From Pseudomonadota bacterium (GTDB lineage: Bacteria; Pseudomonadota; Gammaproteobacteria; Burkholderiales; Burkholderiaceae_E), in assembly GCA_029779435.1 (NCBI GenBank), contig JAKPAM010000171.1, forward strand, positions 1-64,000: a DNA stretch of 64,000 nt, in the 5' to 3' direction. The notes beneath the pieces are model-generated. The model made no database searches. It worked only from the letters and a program-made list of their open reading frames with translations, and was not told where the DNA came from. This document shows, in pieces, positions 17,560 through 26,658 of this stretch. The position numbers and the translations under genes are program-made. Each line of letters opens with the position of its first letter. The stretch's first letter is position 1.

Positions 17560-18156
17560 ATGACGATGAAGCCGTTGCTGATGACCGCGTCGTTCGTATT
17601 GATACTGCTCGTCGGCATGGCCGTCTCGTTATGGTGGCAGACGCATCCGTCGTACTCGAACGGCTGGCTCAGCGTGCAGGCGCCCGAAGGCGGCTGGCGA
17701 TTATCCAGTTCGTCGAACGCCGGCGTCGCTTATGCCGCCGCGGGCGAAGGGCCGGGCGAGAGCGCCTTCGTTTCGATGATCGGGCTGCCGGCGGATCTGA
17801 GTCCCGAGGCGATGGTCGAATTCGTTCGCCATGAATCGATGCACGATCCACGGATCGCGCGGATGCAGGTCGTCGAATCGGCGTTCGAGTACACGGTCGC
17901 GCGCGGCTATCCGTGCGTGCTGCACCGCCTGACGGCGCAGGCCCCGCGCGACCATCGTCTGCGCCAGCAGCAGGCGTTGACGTGCCGCCATCCGGACCGG
18001 CCCGGCATGGGCATCGTCATGGGTTTCTCCCGGCTCTCCGGTACCGGATCGACCGATCCGGCGTTCGAGCGCCAGGCCCAGGCGTTCTTCGGGGGCGTCA
18101 TCGTGCACAACGATCTCGGCGCCCCGCGGCATGCGGTGGCTTCGCTCGGACAGTGA
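17560..18156 (+). CDS. membrane-anchored periplasmic protein, unknown
   Basis: About 198 residues. An N-terminal hydrophobic segment (MKPLLMTASFVLILLVGMAV) looks like an uncleaved signal anchor. It is followed by a mixed alpha/beta domain with two cysteines (YPCVLHRL and ALTCRHPD) that could form a disulfide, suggesting export. I recognise no family. The start is ATG 17560 or 17566, with AAGGTG just upstream, although the frame is open further. It precedes a response-regulator gene by 132 bp, but no functional tie is evident. Confidence 0.6.
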   Translation: MTMKPLLMTASFVLILLVGMAVSLWWQTHPSYSNGWLSVQAPEGGWRLSSSSNAGVAYAAAGEGPGESAFVSMIGLPADLSPEAMVEFVRHESMHDPRIARMQVVESAFEYTVARGYPCVLHRLTAQAPRDHRLRQQQALTCRHPDRPGMGIVMGFSRLSGTGSTDPAFERQAQAFFGGVIVHNDLGAPRHAVASLGQ

Positions 18157-18288
18157 CCCCGTTGTCGGCCGATCACGTCGGCTTGTAGGACTGTTCTGGC
18201 AAGCGGCTTCGTCGCGAACTGATGGGGCGAGTACGAATACGCCGCCAAAATGAGGTGTCTATGGTCGTCTTACCAGGAAGCAAACAAC

Positions 18289-18942
18289 GTGGTCGCCGGG
18301 CTTCAAATTCGAGTGGGTATCTGTGACGATCATCCGATCGTGCGCAGTGGATTCGCGTCGCTGATCGCCTCGCACAGCGATCTGAAGGTCGTCGCAGAGG
18401 CCGCGACCGCACGTGAAGCCGAGGCGCTCGCGCGCAGTGGGGCGTGCGACGTGCTGCTGCTGGACATCGCGCTGCCCGAAGGCAGCGGCATCGATGCCCT
18501 GCGCAACATCACGCTGCGTGAAGGCGCGCCGTCGGTCATCATCCTGTCCGGCTTTCCTGAAGAGCAATATGCGATTCAGACGCTGAAGATGGGTGCCAAG
18601 GGCTACCTGTCCAAGGACGCCGAGCCCGACGAGGTCGTCCGTGCGGTCCGCATGGTGGGCGCGGGTCGCCGCTACGTCAGCGAGTCGGTCGGCGACCTGT
18701 TGGCCAGTGGGGTGTCGGCCAATGACCCGGCGACCGACAAGCCGCACATGCGCCTGTCCGACCGCGAGTTGCAGGTGTTCCTGCGGTTGGCCAATGGCGA
18801 GGCGGTCGGGCAGATCGCCAAGTCGTTGAATCTCAGCCCCAAGACCGTCAGCACTTATCGGTCGCGCGTGCTCGAAACGCTGGCGCTCGATTCGAACTCG
18901 GCGCTCACGCGCTACGCGTTGCAGCACCGGCTGATCCAGTGA
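18289..18942 (+). CDS. NarL/FixJ-type response regulator
   Basis: A two-domain regulator of 217 residues. The receiver has the acidic pair in ICDDHPIV, the phospho-acceptor Asp in LLLDIALPEG (about residue 59) and the conserved Lys in GYLSKDAEPDE. The output is a LuxR helix-turn-helix (LSDRELQVFLRLANGE, AVGQIAKSLNLSPKTVSTYR). It binds DNA as a dimer when phosphorylated. GTG 18289 has AGGAAG eight bases upstream and places the receiver at the very N terminus. An in-frame ATG at 18250 is the alternative. No histidine kinase is adjacent; the kinase at 23440 is 4.5 kb away. Confidence 0.88.
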   Translation: MVAGLQIRVGICDDHPIVRSGFASLIASHSDLKVVAEAATAREAEALARSGACDVLLLDIALPEGSGIDALRNITLREGAPSVIILSGFPEEQYAIQTLKMGAKGYLSKDAEPDEVVRAVRMVGAGRRYVSESVGDLLASGVSANDPATDKPHMRLSDRELQVFLRLANGEAVGQIAKSLNLSPKTVSTYRSRVLETLALDSNSALTRYALQHRLIQ

Positions 18943-18946
18943 TCGC

Positions 18947-18965
18947 TCGCGGCGCGAAGCCGCGA
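18947..18965 (+). terminator. possible terminator hairpin after response regulator
   Basis: Arms TCGCGGC and GCCGCGA with a 5-base loop start five bases after the response-regulator stop. No T-tract follows, so if it ends transcription it does so with help. The rest of 18966-19242 holds no gene I can see. Confidence 0.35.
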
Positions 18966-19242
18966 CGCCTCGCCCATCGTATCGGCGGCGGTCGTTCGAC
19001 CGCGCTGCTCCATTGAGCTCGTGACGACCGGCGCTTCGACTCGTCGAAGCAGGATCGTTGCATCCTCGCGCCATTGCCGTGACGCATCGTGTACCGGATT
19101 CTCCCCCTGATGCGTGCCGGGGCAAGGGTTTTGGCCTCGATCAAGACCCCGGGTCGATGGATTGGCGATAGTGAGGGGCGTGGATCGAGGGGCGGTTCGC
19201 GTGTCTGGGGCAGTCGGCCCCGCAGTTCAGGGGGGAACGACG

Positions 19243-21972
19243 ATGGATGACGCGAGTCCGCGAGCGGTGGATGCGCGCCTGCTGCGCGACGATTGGCACA
19301 GCCTGGCGGCCGATGAGGCGATGGCCGTGCATGGGGCGGACGAACGGGGGCTGACGGCAGTGGCGGCCGAGCAGCGGCTGTCGCTGTATGGCGCGAACGA
19401 ACTCGCGGCGGCCCAGACCACGCCGGCCTGGCGTCGTTTCCTGAACCAGTTCAACGATCCGTTGATCATGCTGCTGATCTGCGCGGCGGTCCTGGCCGCA
19501 TCGCTCGGGCATCCGATCGATGCGACCGTGATCGCGCTGGTGCTGCTGATCAACGCGATCGTCGGGTTCGTGCAGGAAGGCCGCGCCGAGCAAGCGCTGG
19601 CGGCGCTGCGCTCGATGCTCGCGCCCACTGCGCGCGTGATTCGGGCCGGCCACCGGATCGCGGTGCCCGTCGGCCAGCTCGTGCCGGGCGATGTCGTCGT
19701 GCTCGAAGCCGGCGACCGCGTGCCGGCCGATGCGCGCCTGTTGCGGTCGCGCGGACTGCGCGTCGACGAGTCGGTGCTGACCGGCGAATCCGTCGCCGCC
19801 GACAAATCGCCGTCGGCGACGGCGCGTGACGTACCGCTCGGCGAGCGATCGTCGATGGTGCATTCGGGCACGCTCGTGGTGTCGGGCCAGGCCACGGCGC
19901 TGGTGGTGGCTACCGGCGCGGCGTCGCAGGTCGGACGCATCGGCGAGCTGCTGGGCGGCATCGACGCGCTGACGACGCCGCTGCTGCGCAAGGTCGCGCA
20001 GTTCAGCCGCCGCTTCGCGGCGCTGGCGGTCGTCGCGGCGCTGGCGCTGTATGCGTACGCGGTGCTGGTGCGCGACTATGCGTGGCTCGATGCGCTGATG
20101 ATCGTCGTCGCGCTGGCCGTCGGCGTCGTGCCCGAGAGCCTGCCTGCCGTCATCACGATCACGCTGGCGCTGGGCGTGCGCCGCATGGCGCGGCGGCACG
20201 CGATCGTGCGGCGGTTGCCCGCGGTCGAGACGCTCGGAGCGACGACGGTGATCTGCACCGACAAGACCGGCACGCTGACCCGCAACGAGATGACCGTGCG
20301 GCGCGTCGTCACGGCCGCCGGCGCCGTCGACGTCGGTGGTGACGGCTATGCGGCCGAGGGTGCGCTGGCCGCGGTCGGCGACGATGCGGCGACGCTCGCG
20401 CAGGCACGCCGGCTCGCGCGGATCGGCGCGCTGTGCAACGACGCGCGCCTGCGCGAGCAGGACGGGCGGTGGGCGGTCGACGGCGATCCGATGGAGGGCG
20501 CGTTGCTGGCGTTGGCGGGCAAGGCGGGACTGGACCTGGCCACGCTGCGCGAGCAGCGGCCGCGTCTGGATGAAGTGCCGTTCGATGCCGAGCATCGCTT
20601 GATGGCCAGCCTGCACGCGGCCGCGTCCGGCGAGGCCGTGATGCTCGTCAAGGGGGCGCCCGAGCGCCTGCTGGCGCTCAGCCGTGCGCAGATCGCCGCG
20701 CACGGCGACGAGGCCGCGCTGGACGATGCGTATTGGCGCCAGGCGATCGCCGAGGCGGCCGGGCAGGGCCAGCGGGTACTCGGCTTCGCGATGCGCCGCC
20801 TGCCCGTGCCGCTCGCGGTGTTCATGCTGAGCGACGTCGCCGACCTGGTGTTCGTCGGCATCGCCGGCTTCGTCGATCCGCCGCGCGCCGAAGCCATCGA
20901 GGCGGTGGCCGACTGCCGGCGCGCTGGCATCGAAGTCAAGATGATCACCGGCGACCACGGTGCGACGGCCGCCGCGATCGCGCGGCAGATCGGGCTCGCC
21001 GCCGATCCGGTCGTCGTCACCGGCGACGAGCTGGATGCGCTGGCCGCCGACCAGTGGCACGACGTGGCGGCGCGTGCCAACGTGTTCGCGCGCGCCAGCC
21101 CCGAACACAAGCTGCGCATCGTGCAGGCGTTGCAGGCGCGCGGCCACATCGTCGCGATGACCGGCGACGGCGTCAACGACGCACCTTCGCTCAAACAGGC
21201 GGACATCGGCGTCGCGATGGGCCACAAGGGCACCGAGGCAGCCAAGGAAGCGAGCCAGATGGTGCTGGCGGACGACAACTTCGCGTCGATCGCGGCGGCC
21301 GTCCACGAGGGGCGCGCCGTCTACGACAACATCGTCAAGGTCGTCGCATGGACGATCCCGACCAACGGCGGCGAAGTGCTCGCGGTATCGGCCGCGATCC
21401 TGTTCGGCCTGGCACTGCCGATGACGGCGCCGCAGATCCTGTGGATCAACATGGTGCTGACCGTCACGCTCGGCTTGTCGCTGGCGTTCGAGCCTCCCGA
21501 GCGCGACATCATGTCCCGCCCGCCTCGCCGACGCGACGCCCCGCTGGTCTCGCCGTTCATGCTATGGCGGATCGCGCTGGTCTCGCTGCTGTTCACGATC
21601 GGCGCGTTCGGTATCTATCGATGGGGCCTGTCGCGCGGCCTGGGCGAGGCCGCGGCGCGCACGCTGGTCGTCAACCAGTTCTGCGTGATGGAGATCTTCT
21701 ATCTGTTCAGCGTCCGCTACCTGCACGAAGGCTCGTTCCACCTGCGGGGCGTGCGCGGCACGCCGGCCGTGCTGGGGGCGATCGCCGCGGTCGTCGTCGC
21801 GCAGGCCGCGTTCACCTACCTGCCGTTCATGCACCGCATGTTCGACAGCCGCCCGGTCGGCGCGCTGGAGATCGCCGTGATGATCGGCATCGGGCTGGCG
21901 ATCATGGTCGTGCTGGAGATCGAGAAGGCGATCCTGCGGCGGATCGGGTTGTTCGACGAGTTGCGTCGCTAG
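19243..21972 (+). CDS. P2-type cation-transporting ATPase
   Basis: A 909-residue P-type ATPase that pumps a cation across the inner membrane at the cost of ATP. The phosphorylation motif is CTDKTGTLT (Asp about 340). The A-domain motif is VDESVLTGESVAADK, the nucleotide-site Lys is in VKGAPERLL and the hinge is MTGDGVNDAPSLK. The M4 signature is VPESLP where SERCA-type pumps have PEGLP. The N-terminal cation-ATPase domain (LSLYGANELA) and C-terminal six-helix domain are present. This resembles Ca2+/Mg2+-type P2 pumps, but the ion cannot be fixed. The frame opens at 19114; ATG 19243 has a GGGGGGAA ribosome site. Confidence 0.92.
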   Translation: MDDASPRAVDARLLRDDWHSLAADEAMAVHGADERGLTAVAAEQRLSLYGANELAAAQTTPAWRRFLNQFNDPLIMLLICAAVLAASLGHPIDATVIALVLLINAIVGFVQEGRAEQALAALRSMLAPTARVIRAGHRIAVPVGQLVPGDVVVLEAGDRVPADARLLRSRGLRVDESVLTGESVAADKSPSATARDVPLGERSSMVHSGTLVVSGQATALVVATGAASQVGRIGELLGGIDALTTPLLRKVAQFSRRFAALAVVAALALYAYAVLVRDYAWLDALMIVVALAVGVVPESLPAVITITLALGVRRMARRHAIVRRLPAVETLGATTVICTDKTGTLTRNEMTVRRVVTAAGAVDVGGDGYAAEGALAAVGDDAATLAQARRLARIGALCNDARLREQDGRWAVDGDPMEGALLALAGKAGLDLATLREQRPRLDEVPFDAEHRLMASLHAAASGEAVMLVKGAPERLLALSRAQIAAHGDEAALDDAYWRQAIAEAAGQGQRVLGFAMRRLPVPLAVFMLSDVADLVFVGIAGFVDPPRAEAIEAVADCRRAGIEVKMITGDHGATAAAIARQIGLAADPVVVTGDELDALAADQWHDVAARANVFARASPEHKLRIVQALQARGHIVAMTGDGVNDAPSLKQADIGVAMGHKGTEAAKEASQMVLADDNFASIAAAVHEGRAVYDNIVKVVAWTIPTNGGEVLAVSAAILFGLALPMTAPQILWINMVLTVTLGLSLAFEPPERDIMSRPPRRRDAPLVSPFMLWRIALVSLLFTIGAFGIYRWGLSRGLGEAAARTLVVNQFCVMEIFYLFSVRYLHEGSFHLRGVRGTPAVLGAIAAVVVAQAAFTYLPFMHRMFDSRPVGALEIAVMIGIGLAIMVVLEIEKAILRRIGLFDELRR

Positions 21973-21981
21973 GGCGTGTTC

Positions 21982-23076
21982 TCAGCCTTCGGCGGCCAGC
22001 CGCCGGGCCACCGCGTCCAGCGTCGCCGCATCGACGTCGTCGATCGCGATCGGCCGCAGCTCGGCGCGTGCATAGTGCCGGTTGGACGTGCGCGCATAAG
22101 TGGGATCGTAATGGTCGCGCATCAACCGCTCGAACAGCGCCAGCATCTGTCCCGAGCCGGCCAGCGCCTTCCACTCGTCGAAGGTCTGGTGGCCGACCAG
22201 CGGGACCAGGTACTGCAGCCGATCGATCAGCGAGGTCGGGTCGTCGACGAAGTGGCCGAAGTCCTCGACCCAGACGCGCACGCGTTCGGGCATCGGCAGC
22301 GACAGCGAATAGAACACCGGCGCCGCGTGCATGCTCTCGTACAGCTCCAGCGGCAACTGCAGCGAACCGATCTTCTTGGATTCGGCCTCGACCCACACCG
22401 GGCGGGCCGGATCGAAGCGGCGCAGCGTGGCCAGGATCAGTGAATCGAACAGTTTCTGCCCGGGCTGCGCCACGCCGGGCACCGCACCGATCAGGCTGCC
22501 GCGGTGCGACGCGAGACCTTCGAGGTCGAGCACCTGTTCTCCGGCGCGCGCCAGCGCCTGGAGCAGCCGCGTCTTGCCGCAGCCGGTCGGCCCGCCGAGC
22601 ACGCGATAGCCGAGTCTCGGCGCCTGGCGTGCCAGCCCGTCGCGGACCCACTTGCGGTAGCGCTTCCAGCCGCCGGGCAGCACGTCGGTGCGGAATCCGA
22701 TCGTGCGCAGCGCGTCGGCCCACAACCGGCTGCGCTTGCCGCCGCGAAAACAGTAGACGAGGATTCGCGCGTCCGGCCCCAGGTGGCCGAGCTGCGTGTC
22801 GATCGCGTCGGCCATGTTGCGCAGCGAATCGGCGACGCCCCGCAGGTAGGCGCGGTGCCGGTCCCGCTTGTACATCGTGCCGACCACCGCGTACTGCTCG
22901 CTGTCGACGACCGGCAGGTTCAGCGCCTGCGGGATGTGGTCGTCGGAGAATTCGCGCGGGCTGCGCGCGTCGATGACGACGTCGTAGCTGTCGAACTCCT
23001 GGATGTCCATCTCGCCCGGGTGCGGCGCGGGCGCGATCGGGCCGCTCGCGGCGGCGTCGGAGGAAATGGTGGTCAT
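21982..23076 (-). CDS. selU: tRNA 2-selenouridine synthase
   Basis: A 364-residue protein, the length of E. coli YbbB/MnmH. The N-terminal rhodanese domain has its active Cys (about 109) in ILVYCFRGGKRS. The C-terminal P-loop domain has Walker A GGPTGCGKT (about 161-169). The enzyme geranylates 2-thiouridine at the wobble base of Lys, Glu and Gln tRNAs and replaces it with selenium from selenophosphate. It therefore implies a selD gene elsewhere. ATG 23076 gives the normal N terminus, although the frame runs to 23208. It converges with the P-type ATPase gene, 9 bp away. Confidence 0.93.
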   Translation of the reverse strand: MTTISSDAAASGPIAPAPHPGEMDIQEFDSYDVVIDARSPREFSDDHIPQALNLPVVDSEQYAVVGTMYKRDRHRAYLRGVADSLRNMADAIDTQLGHLGPDARILVYCFRGGKRSRLWADALRTIGFRTDVLPGGWKRYRKWVRDGLARQAPRLGYRVLGGPTGCGKTRLLQALARAGEQVLDLEGLASHRGSLIGAVPGVAQPGQKLFDSLILATLRRFDPARPVWVEAESKKIGSLQLPLELYESMHAAPVFYSLSLPMPERVRVWVEDFGHFVDDPTSLIDRLQYLVPLVGHQTFDEWKALAGSGQMLALFERLMRDHYDPTYARTSNRHYARAELRPIAIDDVDAATLDAVARRLAAEG

Positions 23077-23219
23077 GGCGTAGGAAGACGGCCCGGTGAG
23101 AAAACGATGCCCGAGGCTACAACAAATCGCGTGGCGCGAATGGGGGAGGCGTGGCTCGACCGGGGCGGGACCTCGGCCTACGCTGTCAAGGCCGTTGCAT
23201 CCGTGCATCGCCGGTATTG

Positions 23220-23340
23220 AATATGCAAATAGATCGATTTACGGCTGTATTAATGCGATTGTCCGGTTATCATGCAAAATGTGTAGCGTTTTGTGACACT
23301 CTTATACGTGCATGCGATAAATGTTAGATTTGCTCCCGAA
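23220..23340. promoter_or_regulatory. AT-rich promoter-like region
   Basis: This stretch stands out as AT-rich against its surroundings and lies between divergent genes (selU and the histidine kinase). On the plus strand TTGTGA (23291-23296) and CGATAA (23315-23320), 18 bp apart, form a plausible but weak sigma70-type pair for the kinase. The assignment is by eye only. Confidence 0.35.
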
Positions 23341-23439
23341 GGGGCGACACTAACCTGTTCAGGTGAGGTCGTCGCCTTCGGCGCCCCCTTCGCTTTCGTT
23401 GCGCCCGGCCAGGCGCTCAATCAACGGTAAGCGACGACG

Positions 23440-25419
23440 ATGGCGCGGCGCCGACCAATGGCAGGAGTCCGGCAGGCGCTGCGAACGCTGAGCCATCAGC
23501 GCCGCCACCTCCTCGGCCTGATGCTTCCATGGCTGGTGCTGACCGTCGTCGGCGTCCCGATGCTCTTCGTCGAGACCGAGAAGGCGATGCAGAAGGCGAC
23601 GCTGCGTGCGCGCGACGCCGTGCGCCAGGAAGTCCAGCAGGTGTTCGTCCGCACGCTGGACCTGCTGCGCCACGACGTGATCTTCCTGGCCGAGATGCCC
23701 GGCGCCGCGCGCCTCGACGACGTGTCGCCGGGGTCGGCCATGACGCGGTTGTTCGAGAGTTTCGCGCGCGGCAACCGCCATTACGACAAGGTGCGGTGGA
23801 TCGACGAATCCGGCCGAGAGCGGATAAGCATCGACCAGCACGATGGCCAGTTCAGCGTCGCACCGCCCGCGGCGCTGCAAGACCGGCACGGCAGCGCGTT
23901 CTTTCGCGACACCATCGATCTGGGCAAGGGGGCCGTGTATTTCTCGCCGATCGACCTCGGCGTCGAACGCGATAGGGATGCGCAGCCGCCCAAGCCGATG
24001 CTGCGCGCTTCCACGCCGGTCTTCGACGAACAGGGGCGGCGTGGCATCGTCATCATCGACTATTGCGCGACGTCGCTGATGGACCGGTTGCAGAGCCTGG
24101 CCGGCGGCAACGCGTTCGGCGTCTACTTGCTCAACGACGACGGCTATTGGCTGCGCGGCCCGGATCCTGCGGCCGATTGGGCGTGGCAGCGCGGCGCCCC
24201 GGAGCTGACCGCCAGCCGCCTGCATCCGGCGTTGTGGCACGCCATCGAAGCCTCGGACAGCGGCCTGGTGCGCGACGCCAGCGGCGAATGGACGTTCGAC
24301 CGGCTTTCGCCCTCGTGGCATCTCGGCGATCCCGATCGCTCGCTGCTGGCCGATCAGCAACTGGGCCTGCGCGTACTCGTGCACGTGCCGCGCGAGACGC
24401 TCAAGGACGTCGGCTGGCGGATCCGCGTCGCCGTCGGCACCGTGGCGCTGTTGTTGATCGTCGGCGGATCGGTGTTCGTGTGGCGGCTGGCCAGCAGCCT
24501 GGAGACGTCGGCTCGCCGCGCGCGCGAACTCGAGCGCCTGAACGGGGCGTTGGTCGATGCCGGCCGCAACCTGGATGCGATGCAGGGCGAGCTCGCGCGC
24601 GTGGCGCGCCTGTCGTCGCTGGGATTGATGGTGGCGGGGGTCGCGCACGAGATGACCGCGCCGCTGAGCGGCGTCGCCCAGGCCGTGGGCAGTGCCCAGC
24701 AGCACCTGGCCGAACTGATGCGGCGAGCGAACAACGGCATGCGTCGTTCCGAGCTCGATCGCCTGATCGGCGATAGCCGCGACGCCCTGCAGCAGGCGGC
24801 CGAGCAGGCGCGGCGCGCCAACGGCATCGTGCAGCGGTTCGAGCAGGTCGCCGTCGATCGCACGACGCTCGACCGGCGGGAGTTCGACCTCGCGGAGGTC
24901 ATCGCCGATGCCGACCCGCTGCTGTCGCACGCGGCGTCCGATCAGCCGGTGACCGTGCGCGTCGACCTGGCGCGCGGCATCGGGATGGACGGCTATCCGG
25001 GCCCGCTCGCGCAGGTGCTGTCCTATCTGCTGGCCAATGCGATCACGCATGGCTTCACGCCGGGGCGGACCGGCCTGGTCACCGTCAGCGCGCGCTCGGC
25101 CGGCGTCGATGAAGCCGTGATCTTCGTGCGGGACAACGGCAAGGGCATCCCGCAGGCGTCGCTGCCGCGGGTCTTCGATCCGTTCTACACGACGGCTCGC
25201 GGCAACGGCTGCACGGGCCTGGGGCTGCACATCGTGCATCAACTGGTGACCGAGGTGCTGGGCGGATCGATCTGGATCGAGAGCACCGCGTTGGCCGACC
25301 GTCCCGACGCGCTGCACCATGGCACGACCGTCACCGTGCGGCTGCCCCGCATCGCGCCGTCGATCGATCCGCTGGCCATGCAGGCCGCCGCCGACAGCCT
25401 CATTCGCGCCGAGCCCTAA
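23440..25419 (+). CDS. orphan sensor histidine kinase
   Basis: A 659-residue membrane kinase. A helix near residues 24-44 (LLGLMLPWLVLTVVGVPMLF) and another near 345 (IRVAVGTVALLLIVGGSVFV) bracket a ~280-residue periplasmic Cache/PAS-like sensor. A coiled coil leads to the dimerisation domain with phospho-His about 403 in GVAHEMTAPL. The usual HExxNPL-type box is altered to HEMTAPL, so the Asn is missing. The ATPase domain shows an N box LLANAITHGF, G1 DNGKGIP and G2 GLGLHIVHQL. No response regulator is adjacent. The ligand is unknown. The start ATG 23440 has GGTAAG upstream. It ends overlapping the convergent DUF4105 gene. Confidence 0.88.
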   Translation: MARRRPMAGVRQALRTLSHQRRHLLGLMLPWLVLTVVGVPMLFVETEKAMQKATLRARDAVRQEVQQVFVRTLDLLRHDVIFLAEMPGAARLDDVSPGSAMTRLFESFARGNRHYDKVRWIDESGRERISIDQHDGQFSVAPPAALQDRHGSAFFRDTIDLGKGAVYFSPIDLGVERDRDAQPPKPMLRASTPVFDEQGRRGIVIIDYCATSLMDRLQSLAGGNAFGVYLLNDDGYWLRGPDPAADWAWQRGAPELTASRLHPALWHAIEASDSGLVRDASGEWTFDRLSPSWHLGDPDRSLLADQQLGLRVLVHVPRETLKDVGWRIRVAVGTVALLLIVGGSVFVWRLASSLETSARRARELERLNGALVDAGRNLDAMQGELARVARLSSLGLMVAGVAHEMTAPLSGVAQAVGSAQQHLAELMRRANNGMRRSELDRLIGDSRDALQQAAEQARRANGIVQRFEQVAVDRTTLDRREFDLAEVIADADPLLSHAASDQPVTVRVDLARGIGMDGYPGPLAQVLSYLLANAITHGFTPGRTGLVTVSARSAGVDEAVIFVRDNGKGIPQASLPRVFDPFYTTARGNGCTGLGLHIVHQLVTEVLGGSIWIESTALADRPDALHHGTTVTVRLPRIAPSIDPLAMQAAADSLIRAEP

Positions 25420-26459
25420 TTTCGGCCCTTGGCGCCCGGCATTCCGTCGCGGATCCGTTCCGAGAAGTCCGGCGCGCGGTCGGCTGCCTTGGCCCGATCG
25501 GTGATCCGCCCCCGTGCGCGCAGCGTCGGCAGGTCGACGCCCGAGACCAGCGCGCCGACGTCGAACAGGTATTCGGGCAGGTAGCCCGAAGCCAGCAACC
25601 GCCAATCCAGCGGCAGCCCGCCGACGATCCGCGACGCCATCTGGTACACGATCGTCGTGCAGTTGGCGAACAACGTATCGTAGAACCGCGGCCGGCGCCG
25701 CAAGTCCCCGGCCTGCTCGACATAAGCGATGAACAGCGAGCGCATCGCGTCCCGCGGCATCCGTATCCGGTACAGGTAGACGTCTTCTCCGCGCACGTTC
25801 GTGCGCACGCGAAGGATGTCGCGCTCGTCGGCCGCGACCAGGCTGAGTTCGTACCGTTTGAAGAATCCCGCGATCGCCGAGAACTGCTCGCCGCGTTCCT
25901 TGCGGATCTCGATCGAGAACGTCACGTACTCGGTGCCGCCGCGGCCGTCGTCGAAGCCGAACGACACCAGCGTATGCGCGATCGCCGGGCCCATCCAGTA
26001 CGACATCGCGGCATCGACCGTCCGCAGCTTGTCCAGGTCATAAGTGCGGGTCTGCCAGCGTTCGGTGAAATCGTCGTCGCTGCGCCAGTCGAAGTCGCGG
26101 ACGTTGCCGAGCGTGGCCTTCGATCCTTCTATCCGGCCGTCCAGATGCCGCGCGACGTCAGGCGCCCAGTCGCGGTCGTCGGACGGTCGGATCGCCTGCC
26201 AGCCGATCATCAGCGCGACGAAAGCCAGCCCATAAGCGATCCGCCATCGCCGTGATCCGCGTGTGCCGGGTAGCCGACGCCACGGTTCGATCACGGCTGC
26301 CGCGGCCAGCCCGACCCACACGGCCGCCGCCATGCCCGCGGCCGTCGGCCCGCCGGGAACCTGGAACCACAGCGCGAACGCGCCCCACGTGGCACTCAGG
26401 ATGATCGGTATCGCCCATGCGACGCGGGCGGCCAGTTGCGTGATTCGGCTGATGGACAT
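25416..26459 (-). CDS. DUF4105 (Lnb N-terminal periplasmic domain) membrane protein
   Basis: A 347-residue protein. Three hydrophobic segments in the first ~90 residues anchor it in the inner membrane. The periplasmic part matches the DUF4105/Lnb N-terminal domain: WQTRTYDLDKLRTVDAAMSY, SFGFDDGRGGTEYVTFSIEI, a basic-aromatic block and YDTLFANCTTIVYQMA, with the conserved N-C-T. The domain is papain-like in predicted fold and its Cys and His are thought to be catalytic, but the reaction is unknown in bacteria. ATG 26459 is taken, since the first helix begins right after it. The stop overlaps that of the convergent kinase gene. Confidence 0.78.
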   Translation of the reverse strand: MSISRITQLAARVAWAIPIILSATWGAFALWFQVPGGPTAAGMAAAVWVGLAAAAVIEPWRRLPGTRGSRRWRIAYGLAFVALMIGWQAIRPSDDRDWAPDVARHLDGRIEGSKATLGNVRDFDWRSDDDFTERWQTRTYDLDKLRTVDAAMSYWMGPAIAHTLVSFGFDDGRGGTEYVTFSIEIRKERGEQFSAIAGFFKRYELSLVAADERDILRVRTNVRGEDVYLYRIRMPRDAMRSLFIAYVEQAGDLRRRPRFYDTLFANCTTIVYQMASRIVGGLPLDWRLLASGYLPEYLFDVGALVSGVDLPTLRARGRITDRAKAADRAPDFSERIRDGMPGAKGRN

Positions 26460-26502
26460 TCGAGGTTGGTGTAACGGCGGGGAGGGGCCGTGCATTGTGC
26501 GC

Positions 26503-26590
26503 TGTCGTGATGACCGCGCGCAAAGGTCGGATGCCACGCTTCCACATCCGATGGCGCCATCGTGACAAACCCGCGCAAACGTCAGGCCAC
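26503..26590 (+). repeat. two copies of a dispersed ~32-bp intergenic repeat
   Basis: Bases 26503-26534 and 26559-26590 are related to each other and to 33577-33608. The shared core is GTCGTGACAAACCCG followed by GCAAAGGTCG and ATGCC. The copies here are imperfect. They lie upstream of both the DUF4105 gene and the EEP gene, whose starts diverge. Confidence 0.5.
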
Positions 26591-26658
26591 TCCGCTGGCC
26601 TCCACGGATCATCGAGGAGAGAATCCCTCCAGGACAGCCTTCACCAAGAGCCCGGACA

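Noticed and set aside
19141-21306. A 721-codon minus-strand frame opposite the P-type ATPase
   Set aside because: Low-complexity Arg/Gln/His composition and no ribosome site; shadow of the ATPase gene.
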